DNA of 64,000 nt from Carbonatibacter sp965199245 (GTDB lineage: Bacteria; Pseudomonadota; Alphaproteobacteria; Kiloniellales; Kiloniellaceae), in assembly GCA_965199245.1 (NCBI GenBank), contig CBDAQP010000001.1, positions 1,054,001 through 1,118,000 on the forward strand, in the 5' to 3' direction. A program made the position numbers and the translations under genes. Below, piece after piece: positions 33,444 to 41,200 of the stretch (position 1 is the first letter of the stretch; the number at the start of each line of letters is the position of its first letter). Below the pieces are notes generated by a model, which saw only the letters and a program-made list of their open reading frames with translations, made no database searches and was not told where the DNA came from.

Positions 33444-34510
33444 GCTGCCTGAACCTGCCGGATAAGCCGGTCTGTGACCAGGGCGTCAACATCGGGCATG
33501 GCATCAATCCGACCTTTGTTCAACAGGAATTCGGATTGCAGACGCGCAGAGTTTTTCAGCACGTCTTTTGCAAACAAATCCTTGATTTCCGGAATGTTGA
33601 GATAGCCCCACCCATTGAAAATGGGTGCGACATTTTCGGCTGTGGCCCCCCCGTTGCCCAGTCCCTTTTGCCAGCGTACCATGGCCCCGACAGCGGTGTC
33701 ATTCTGGTTGCGTTGAAAGGAAACAGTCGGCCCGTGCAATACTGTCAGTAGATCGACCAACAGTTTTTCATTGGCGTCCAGATAGGACTGTGTTGTCATG
33801 ATGACATCAAGGATACTCGGCGCGCCATCGGGTAGTTGACTGCCATCGACAGTCACGACAGCATCGGGGCGGGCCTTGAAAATCAGGTGGCGTGAGGTTG
33901 CAAGGGGAACGCAGGCATCAACGGCTCCGGCGACGAACGCAGATTGACCTTCGACCGGTTCCATATTGATTCGTTCAAAAGACAGATGGGAGAGGCCATG
34001 AATGGCCAAGGCCGAATCAAGGAAAAATTCAAAATTTGATCCCGAGGTCACCGCAACCTTTTTTCCTTCGAGGTCAGCGATTGTGTCCATCCCGGCCTTG
34101 CCAACAACAGTAAAGAGCGGCGTTGCATCACCACAGACTGAAAACTCGCGAAAATCAGCAATCTTGCGGGCCATCGCGGCGAGGGGGGGAACAGAGCCAA
34201 CCGTCAGAACATCAATACTTCCCCCGACCATGGCTTCAATCCCGGGCGGTCCGGAAGGAAATATCCGCAGATCAAGTTCAATATCGCGTTGGGCGAGAAA
34301 ACCCTGATCCTGTGCGAGCCAGTACATTCCAAAGGAATAGGCGGGAATAATTCCGAATTTGATGGTTCTTTTCGCGGCGTGGGCCGGTCGGACAAAGCCG
34401 TAAGGGGCCGCCAAAATTGTCGCCGCAACAGCAGTTTGTTTCAGGAACGTCCGGCGTCCGGTTTGACGCCCTGTTCCGTTGTGATGTGTGGTCTTGTGAC
34501 TTGTCGTCAT
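33440..34510 (-). CDS. ABC transporter substrate-binding protein (SsuA/TauA/NitT family)
   Basis: 356 residues with a Tat signal (TGRRTFLKQTAVAATILAAPYG), mature part starting near AAKRTIKFGIIPAYSFGMYW. The SBP type 2 fold of the NMT1/SsuA group is indicated by KVAVTSGSNFEFFLDSALAIHGL and FVAGAVDACVPLATSRHLIF. The ligand is expected to be a small anion such as a sulfonate or sulfate ester, but pyrimidine-type ligands are known in this group. It is divergent from the sulfatase, with operator copy 3 between them. Confidence 0.88.
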   Translation of the reverse strand: MTTSHKTTHHNGTGRQTGRRTFLKQTAVAATILAAPYGFVRPAHAAKRTIKFGIIPAYSFGMYWLAQDQGFLAQRDIELDLRIFPSGPPGIEAMVGGSIDVLTVGSVPPLAAMARKIADFREFSVCGDATPLFTVVGKAGMDTIADLEGKKVAVTSGSNFEFFLDSALAIHGLSHLSFERINMEPVEGQSAFVAGAVDACVPLATSRHLIFKARPDAVVTVDGSQLPDGAPSILDVIMTTQSYLDANEKLLVDLLTVLHGPTVSFQRNQNDTAVGAMVRWQKGLGNGGATAENVAPIFNGWGYLNIPEIKDLFAKDVLKNSARLQSEFLLNKGRIDAMPDVDALVTDRLIRQVQAA

Positions 34511-34547
34511 GATCGTTTACTCCCTCTTGCTTTATATTGTTGTGATA

Positions 34548-34569
34548 ACATATATCATGTGGTATGACC
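34548..34569. promoter_or_regulatory. Putative GntR operator, copy 3
   Basis: Exact reverse complement of copy 2 (ACATATATCAT then G then TGGTATGACC). It lies in the 99-bp gap between divergent substrate-binding-protein and sulfatase genes. A -10-like TACAAT follows at 34573-34578 for the sulfatase direction, so the operator covers the -35 region. It can therefore control both directions. Confidence 0.72.
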
Positions 34570-34609
34570 TCTTACAATATATATTTTTACCAGGGCGGGG
34601 ACATAAGTC

Positions 34610-36145
34610 ATGAACATCATTTTGGTTCTGGTCGATTCTTTGAACAAGGATGCCTTGCGCATCTATAATCCGCAGACGCGCTGTCGCACGCCCAATATTG
34701 AGGCCTTTGCCACCCGGGCGCAGGTGTTTGATAATCACTTTATTTCCAGCCTGCCCTGTATGCCCGCCCGTCGTGAAATCTTTGCCGGGCGCAAAGAGTT
34801 TCTCTGGCGACCCTGGGGGCCGTTGGAGGTCTTTGACCCGCGTTTGCCTGTCATCGTCCGTGATGCGGGCTATCATACGGGTATAGTGACCGATCATTAT
34901 CACTATTGGGAAGAAACCGCGAACGGCTATATCGAATCCTTTTCATCACTTGAACTCATTCGCGGTCATGAAACCGACTATTGGAAGCTGCCTGAAACCG
35001 GTTCGGTTCCGCCCTGGGTGGATAAAATTGCCGAATTTCGATCCGCTGTTCATCCCCGACAATACTACGCCAATGTCAAGGATTTCAGAGGCGAAGAAGA
35101 TTTTTTCCCGGCAAGGGTTTTTCGTAAAGCCGCAGAATGGCTGGATGAAAATGCTTCCAAAGGTCAATTTTTCCTTCAAGTTGAAAACTTTGATGTTCAC
35201 GAACCCTTCCACGTCCCCGAACCCTATCGCTCGCTTTATACAGATGGCAACCTGGATGATTACAATGTCTGGCCGCCCTATCAGGTCTATGACGATTTAG
35301 ATCGCTTTATGGCGCAGGCCACACCAGAACAGCTGGACTTTCTCAAAGCCCAATATATGGGCAAGGCGACAATGGTTGACCGCTGGTTTGGAACCTTCCT
35401 GGATCAGATCACGGCACTTGATTTGTGGAAAGATACCGTTGTGATTTTTACCACAGATCATGGTCACGATCTGGGCGAACGCGGTGTATTCGGTAAACAA
35501 TTCCCCCACTATGACAGCCATGCCAATATTCCCCTGATGATCTGGCATCCTGATCAGCCCGGGCCGGGGCGGGTTCAGTCATTGACCCAGACGGTGGATA
35601 TTTTCGCCACGGTTATTGAGGCGGCACAGGCGATGCTCCCGGACTCAAACCGTCATTCGCGCTCTCTGCTCCCGGGGTTGACGGGGGCAGGCCTGCGCCC
35701 CGCGATTCTCTATGGAACCTTTGGGCAGGGGGTCTGCCTGACAGATGGAGACTGGACTCTCTTTAAGGCTCCTGTTCCGGATAAACCGCTTTACAGCTAT
35801 TCAACCATGATCAATCGGCCCTTGATTGTGGATAATCCTCCCGATGGGCGCATGGGCAAGATGCCTGATCCCCCTGTCGATCAGGGTTATTTTGATCCCA
35901 CTGTCCCCTTGCCGCTATGGAAAATGCCCATTTCAGTTGATCCCAGAACCTCTGAAAACTTTCTGTTCAATCGGGCCACAGACCCTGAACAGAAAAATAA
36001 TCTCTGGCACAAAGAACCCGAACAACGCGCCCGCCTGCTCGCGCTCATGTGCCAGCTCATCAAGGAAGAGGGTGCCCCACCCGAACAGCTTGAGCGTCTC
36101 GGACTGTGCCAGGAAGGGATCAGGAGAGAAGGCCGTCAAACGTAG
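34610..36145 (+). CDS. Sulfatase (formylglycine-dependent, CxPxR type)
   Basis: 511 residues of the alkaline-phosphatase-like superfamily. Metal-binding Asp is in NIILVLVDSLNKD (D9). The formylglycine site is Cys50 in SLPCMPARREIFAG (C-x-P-x-R), so it needs an anaerobic or FGE-type maturase encoded elsewhere. A second metal site is TTDHGHDLGERGVFGKQFPHYDSHANIPLMIW. There is no signal peptide, so it acts in the cytoplasm on an imported sulfate ester. Its size suits choline-sulfatase or aryl/carbohydrate sulfatases; the substrate is unassigned. Confidence 0.88.
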   Translation: MNIILVLVDSLNKDALRIYNPQTRCRTPNIEAFATRAQVFDNHFISSLPCMPARREIFAGRKEFLWRPWGPLEVFDPRLPVIVRDAGYHTGIVTDHYHYWEETANGYIESFSSLELIRGHETDYWKLPETGSVPPWVDKIAEFRSAVHPRQYYANVKDFRGEEDFFPARVFRKAAEWLDENASKGQFFLQVENFDVHEPFHVPEPYRSLYTDGNLDDYNVWPPYQVYDDLDRFMAQATPEQLDFLKAQYMGKATMVDRWFGTFLDQITALDLWKDTVVIFTTDHGHDLGERGVFGKQFPHYDSHANIPLMIWHPDQPGPGRVQSLTQTVDIFATVIEAAQAMLPDSNRHSRSLLPGLTGAGLRPAILYGTFGQGVCLTDGDWTLFKAPVPDKPLYSYSTMINRPLIVDNPPDGRMGKMPDPPVDQGYFDPTVPLPLWKMPISVDPRTSENFLFNRATDPEQKNNLWHKEPEQRARLLALMCQLIKEEGAPPEQLERLGLCQEGIRREGRQT

Positions 36146-36173
36146 GCGAGACGCAGGACAATGGCGATGGAGC

Positions 36174-36384
36174 TGGACACCCGCATTAACCTGGCCTGAT
36201 TAGCGATTTTGTGATTTCCTGTTCTTCGTGTTTTTTTCAGGGGCGGAGAGGTTTTTTCAGTCTGGCAGAGCACCCTGATCAGATCAGCAAGGACGGTGAT
36301 CCGCTGGAGGTTCTCGTCGAACATGTCTTTGCCCACCAGAAAAACTGCTTCCAAATCGAATCATTTTATATGGGATAGGCTATA
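36174..36384. mobile_element. Chimeric IS5-family remnant (internal deletion, MITE-like end)
   Basis: The left end TGGACACCCGCATTAACC is the IS5-family terminus. About 100 bp of transposase N-terminal code (FFSLAEHPDQISKDGDPLEVL) is joined directly to VEHVFAHQKN from the transposase C-terminus; the catalytic middle is gone. The right side then runs into a second repeat end (CCAAATCGAATCATTTTAT ... GATAGGCTATA), the same as in the element ending at 44340. So two mobile families are fused here. Confidence 0.65.
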
Positions 36385-36659
36385 CCTCGTCGCACAATTC
36401 ACGAGGTGACAACAATTTTTGCATGGAAAGCACTTTTTTCTTGATATTCTCCAGAAAAAATTGTATTAAGAAATAGATCCTCTAATTACTTTTTTCGGTG
36501 AGGCTCGTGAGTTCAAATTTTTGGATTCAAATTAAAGATAATTTACTTGTTGATATTAGTTTCAAAAAACATTTAAGCACTTTTATGATGCCCCTGATAA
36601 AAAATTGATCCTGATTTTGCAAGTAAATCCCACAGATTTTTTTGTAAAGGATTTACAAA
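36385..36659. other. AT-rich non-coding gap before the toxin gene
   Basis: Clearly more AT-rich than the preceding catabolic genes. A 33-codon frame from GTG 36507 (SSNFWIQIKDNLLVDISF...) is the only small ORF ahead of pemK; it shows no antitoxin-like DNA-binding motif and I do not call it a gene. The base composition suggests recently acquired DNA. Confidence 0.4.
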
Positions 36660-37052
36660 ATGAATAAAGAAAAATATCCAAAGTCAGGCAAGATTTCAAT
36701 CAAGAGTTACCCGAGAATCCGACAAATTTACTGGTGTCGCTTTCCAGAAGATGCGGAAAAGCCTGAGTTTTGGAAAAAACGGCCTGTGGTAATTTTCTCA
36801 AAATCAAACCCGCTTGGGGGTTGGGTAACTGTCTTGCCCTGTAGCACTGCTGACCAACCCGGTAACGCAAATGCCGTTCAAATTGACTCTCCTTTAAGTA
36901 ATCGGAAAACATGGGTCGTTTGCGATTACATTACTACAGTTGCGATGAGCCGGTTGACTGTACCAAATGGGAACACAATTCCAAGAGTTTCAGAGGAAGA
37001 CTTTAAAAAAATCAAGGAAAAATCTTTTGCGAATTTGCCTGTTGACAAGTAA
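36660..37052 (+). CDS. PemK/MazF-family toxin-like protein (solitary)
   Basis: 130 residues. IRQIYWCRFPEDAEKPEFWKKRPVVIFSK is the MazF/PemK beta-barrel start with the conserved R-P-V-V, then VTVLPCST and VCDYITTVAMSRL. Members are ribosome-dependent or free mRNA endonucleases. AAAGGA lies seven bases before the ATG. No recognisable antitoxin gene is adjacent on either strand, so the partner is lost, diverged or elsewhere. AT-rich composition and flanking IS remnants suggest transfer. Confidence 0.78.
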   Translation: MNKEKYPKSGKISIKSYPRIRQIYWCRFPEDAEKPEFWKKRPVVIFSKSNPLGGWVTVLPCSTADQPGNANAVQIDSPLSNRKTWVVCDYITTVAMSRLTVPNGNTIPRVSEEDFKKIKEKSFANLPVDK

Positions 37053-37063
37053 CAGGTTTCTTT

Positions 37064-37250
37064 CTACAAAAACCTGACGGCGCAGGGAGCTGCGACCGCT
37101 ACCTGCTCTTTGGAGCGGGAGCCGGATGCGGCACGTAAAAACGTGACCGCTACCCACCTCTTAGGAGGTGGGACTAGTCGAAGGGCCGCAGAGAATGCGG
37201 CCCTTACGGCTCCGGATGTGGCAAAAAAAATCTCTTTATTTTCTGGCACG
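37064..37250. other. Array of consecutive hairpins, possible structured RNA or IS end
   Basis: Four compact inverted repeats follow one another: CCTGCTC-TTT-GGAGCGGG, CACGT-AAAA-ACGTG, CCCACCTC-TTAG-GAGGTGGG and GGGCCGCA-GAGA-ATGCGGCCC. Two of the linkers share a GACCGCTACC sequence, and GCCGGATGCGGC near the start pairs with or repeats GGCTCCGGATGTGGC at the end. There is no ORF of note in either strand. The layout recalls ends of IS200/IS605-type elements or obligate mobile-element RNAs (omegaRNA/HEARO), but no TnpB or IscB gene is present. Confidence 0.45.
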
Positions 37251-37458
37251 AAAAGGTTTTTTCTCTTGCCTTCCAGAAAGTTATATGACATCTGTCGAGT
37301 TGAAGATCACCGGCATATGAAGGCGGATTGTTGGGGCCGGAGTGGACTAGATATTCCGCTCTGGCCTTTTGTTTTCCTTCTCTGGTGTGAGGAATTTTCC
37401 GGCGGCCTGTTAAACCGGATAATGACTATGGCCAGAGGAGCGGAGAGGGTGTCATAGG
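37251..37458. other. Intergenic stretch, nothing recognised
   Basis: Between the hairpin array and the MITE I see no supported gene. A plus-strand frame 37110-37457 spans the hairpins and has no family-like sequence. Confidence 0.35.
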
Positions 37459-37663
37459 TGGACACCCGTATTAACCCGCTAACCTGAGGTGAGATTGACT
37501 GGTGTGGACATGGCGTTTCGGCAATTTTTCACGCCGTTTCGCGGTCTGAAGCCTAACTGAACAGGCGGTTTGGGATGATTTTCACTGAATGACTCCTCCT
37601 GTAACCCTCATGGCCGTTAGAACACAGAATGCCTTTTCTTTCCAGGGTTAATACGGGTGTCCA
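37459..37663. mobile_element. 205-bp MITE with perfect 19-bp terminal inverted repeats
   Basis: The left end TGGACACCCGTATTAACCC (37459-37477) and right end (37645-37663) are exact reverse complements. The ends match those of the IS5-family element at 48265-49112, which is the likely source of transposase. The interior has no ORF. It is therefore a non-autonomous derivative mobilised in trans. No clear target-site duplication could be seen. Confidence 0.8.
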
Positions 37664-38017
37664 GGTCGGGAACACCCGTCAGTCCCTGAATGCCCCGACG
37701 GCGGGGGTGCCCTTGCGCCCGAGGGTTTTGTTGAATTTTCGCCCCCGCTCCAGGCCGACCCACTCCGGTCGCGCGTGATCTTTATGTACAAAGCGGGGCT
37801 TTTTCTGATGGCCCGGGCCTTTGGGCCTGTGTTGTGTCAAGGCCGCCCCTCAAAGCGTCCGGATTCGAAAGCCCGCAGAGGCCGTGATGGCGTGTGTGCT
37901 GTCCGGTGAGTCAATGACCGGCCCGTTTGCACGGGGCTTGGGTTCAATGTGATATTCTCTCATCACCCTCGATATGAAAAAAATCAACCCCGCAACGGGA
38001 TTTTTCTTATTTAATGC
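37664..38017. other. GC-rich non-coding region upstream of the autotransporter
   Basis: No convincing gene on either strand. A minus-strand frame (37850-38443) runs through the tandem repeat and the autotransporter signal peptide and is a shadow. A small hairpin followed by T's (CCCCGCAACGGGATTTTTC, 37988-38006) may end transcription from upstream. Confidence 0.35.
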
Positions 38018-38050
38018 TTGACATCTTTTTTCGCCTCTGCTCTCTATTCT
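38018..38050 (+). promoter_or_regulatory. Candidate promoter of the autotransporter
   Basis: A perfect -35 TTGACA at 38018-38023. Possible -10 boxes are CTCTAT at 38042-38047 (18-bp spacing) or TATTCT at 38045-38050 (21-bp, long). If right, transcription starts just before the tandem repeat, which then lies in the 5' leader. Confidence 0.35.
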
Positions 38051-38063
38051 GTCAGAATTGTGT

Positions 38064-38209
38064 GGGTCGGCCTTGGATGGGTCGGCCTTGGATGGGTCGG
38101 CCTTGGATGGGTCGGCCTTGGATGGGTCGGCCTTGGATGGGTCGGCCTTGGATGGGTCGGCCTTGGATGGGTCGGCCTTGGATGGGTCGGCCTTGGATGG
38201 GTCGGCCTT
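38064..38209. repeat. 15-bp tandem repeat, nine copies plus a partial one
   Basis: The unit GGGTCGGCCTTGGAT is repeated nine times without a single change (38064-38198) and then partially (GGGTCGGCCTT, 38199-38209), followed by a T run. The unit length is a multiple of three and has no stop in several frames, giving spurious SALDG or ADPSK repeat ORFs. It ends 77 bp before the autotransporter ATG. Perfect identity between copies points to recent slippage. Confidence 0.95.
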
Positions 38210-38286
38210 TTTTTGTGGTGTAATGTGTTCTGCGTCGGGCTGGCCTGTGTTTTTTGGATAAACCTTTGAACGGGGTAGGTCTTGCG

Positions 38287-41200
38287 ATGTCTCGTTTTTC
38301 TTCCAAATCATCTTTGTTGGCCGGTGTGTCTGCTGTTGTTCTGGCGGCAAGCGTTGGCTCTGGTGCCTTTGCACAGACAGCGGTGGATTACACGCGTTCA
38401 ACAGGTTTTGATTTCTGGGCCGATGGTACAGCGAGAGACGCAAACGACACCTCCAGCACGGATATGGCGGAAGCGAGAGCGGGTGATAACCTCACACTGT
38501 CTGGTGCATTCGTTGCTATTGGCTCGACATCTCGCTCTGGTGCTTCTATTGGGGAATTGCGCAGTGGAGCAGGTGGAGCTGGGAGATTGAGTGTGGTTTC
38601 CCCCAATCGGACTATTGGAGAAATCATAAAACAAGGCACTCTGGCGGTTGATGTTAGTGTTTCTTCTGCCGACGGAGTTAATAATGCAGGATTAACTGTT
38701 GAAAGGGATGCTGTTGTCAATAATCTGGGAGTTGACCTTAGTGGCACCGCCGTGATTTCTTCAGGTTTATGGGGCAAGGCTACTTTCAGGGGTGATTTGG
38801 TAGCTGAGGGCATCACTCAACTCAAAGCTGGCAACAACGCCACCAATCCTAGCAGCGTGTTCCTTGAACTCAAGGGCGATGCAACTTTTGGCGGTGATGT
38901 GACGCTGGATGATCAGGGTGCAAACGGTCGTGCTTATATTACTATTTCCGGCTCTGCCGATCAGACGATAGGCCGCCTGAATAACGGCACGGCAAGGATC
39001 ACCGCCGCTGCAGACGGCGAGGGCACGATTCAGGTTCTGAATGGCCGTGATGGCCTTGCACCGCGTAAGGCGACCTTTGACATAGAGATTGGTCACGATG
39101 CCGCGACGGATGCGAACGACAAACGCCTCAGGCAGTTGACGGTGGGCGACGCGTCGAAGGGCGGTCATGCGATTTTCAACAGGGGCGTTCATGTTGACAA
39201 TATCAATGTGATTGCGGGCAATCACGACAATGAGAAGACGACTGTCGAGTTTCGGGGTAATGTGTCCGGTGATACAATCAGGCTGACATCTGCCAGTTCT
39301 GGCGAGGATTTGTACGGCGCAGAGGCTATTTTCAATGCCTCAACCGGTGACATCACAGTTGACAATGAAATTGTTGGTGGTGATGACCATGGGGGTGTGG
39401 TTAGAATTATCGGGGGCCGTTCCGGTAGTGGACAACGTAAGGTTACCTTTAACGGTAAACTCGGCTCGGGCGGCAGTAACCCGTTGCATCGGGTCTCTGT
39501 GGGTCGGAACGGTACGGGTGTTGCGGAGAATGACAAGTCTGCGGGTGAGGCTATTTTCAGAGAGGATGTCGATTCTCGTCATTTCGAGGTCAATGGCGGT
39601 AACGCGGCGAACGAACATTCACGTGCAACGGTTGAAAAGAATCTGAACACCTACGGCGCATTAGGCTTGGGCCGTGGCCGTGTGCGACTTTCAGATTATG
39701 CCGGATCTGCCACTCTGATCATTGGCGGTGACAGTCGTTCTGCGACGGTGAATGACGCGGGTCAAAAGATCAGTGGTTTTATTGAAGCAGGCGGTGATGG
39801 ACAGGGAACACTGATTGTTGATAACCGGGGTGATGCGGGCACAGGCCGTACCAGTAACAACAAAGTCACCTTCAGCAGTTCAGTCGGTCGCGATGGGACG
39901 GCCCTCAGGCAGATCACGCTGAAAGACGGCCGGACGACCTTTAACAGTGGTGTTTATGCCGATACAATCACGATCACCACAGGCGACGCGACAGTTTTCA
40001 AGGGCCATGTCAAGGCAGGAACAGGAGCGAACGAGGGGATCAAGCTGGGCGCGACCAGTGGTTCTGTCACCTTTAGCGGGACGACCGGACAAACGGTTGC
40101 GGGTAATATCATGCCGACGATCTATGGTCGGGGCTGGATCACTGTGGCGAACAAGGCCGGTGTGACCTTTGAGGATGACCTGGGCACCTCCCGCGCCTGG
40201 CTGCGCCTCCTGACCCTGACGGGCCACGCGACTGCGGCGGATGCGTCCAAAGCGACCTTTAAGGGCGATGTCTATCTGAGAACCGGTGCGAACGGTGGTC
40301 TGGTTCTGGGTCAAAACACCGGGGTCACGTTCAGCGGAACAGACTCCCAAACGGTGGCCGGCAATATCACAAGTGCATCGGGTGGCAACTATGGCACAAT
40401 CACCATCGACAACGATGACGGCGTGACCTTCAAGGGCGCATTGGGCGCAAGTGGTACGAACAACGGGTTGAACCGCCTGACCCTGAGCGATAACTCCGAG
40501 GCGACCTTTGAGAGTCATGTTTATCTGGCGAATGGCCTGATCCTGGGCAATAGCACCATCACCTTTCGCAGGTCTGGCAACCAGACCATTAAGGCAGACA
40601 TCCGCAACAGCACGGGCAAGCGGGGGTCTGTTGTTGTGAATAACGGCGGCGCGACGACTGATAATATTGTGACCTTTGAGGGTGCTGTGGGCGTGTCGGG
40701 GATCGGTAACGATCTTGCACTAATCACGGTGAGCGATGGTGTGGCGCGGTTTAAGGGTGATGTTTTTGCACAGAGTGTCGGGGTCAGTTCGACCGATGGC
40801 GCAGAGTTCAAGGGCAATGTGACCACAGGCAGAGTCGGGATCCTGTTTGCCGTGAACGATGCGGCCAAAATCACCCTGAACGGCACGGCGAACCAGACTG
40901 TGACGGGCGACATCACCCCGAATTCCGACGGGCGTGGTCTTCTGGTCGTGAACAACGCAGGGGACACCAATAGCAACAAAGTGACCTTTGGCGGGTCAGT
41001 CGGTGCCGATGGGAGAGCCCTCAAGCAGATCACACTGGACAACGGCCAGACGACCTTTAACGGTGGTGTTTATGCCGATACGATCAATATCACCACAACC
41101 GACGCGACAGTTTTCAAGGGCGATGTCAAGGCAGAGACAAGGTTCCGGCTTGGCAATGGAAGCTCTGTCACCTTTAACGGCACGGCCGGACAAACGATCA

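Noticed and set aside
20632..36145. Assigning the cluster to choline-sulfate to betaine conversion (BetA, BetB, BetC)
   Set aside because: A GMC oxidoreductase, an aldehyde dehydrogenase and a sulfatase are all present, but the dehydratase, cupin and TRAP/sugar ABC genes do not belong to that pathway. Also, the sulfatase core (CMPARREIFAG) is not clearly of choline-sulfatase type.
36507..36608. 33-codon ORF ahead of the toxin gene as its antitoxin
   Set aside because: It starts at GTG without a clear ribosome-binding site, has no DNA-binding or disordered antitoxin-like tail, and is separated from the toxin by 51 bp.
38064..38209. Tandem repeat as a CRISPR array
   Set aside because: The 15-bp units are directly adjacent without spacers, and no cas gene is in the window.
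38014..38269. Plus-strand ORFs with SALDG or GWVGLGW repeats, and a minus-strand ADPSK-repeat ORF
   Set aside because: All are readings of the 15-bp tandem repeat, which is open in several frames. They have no start site signals or homology.
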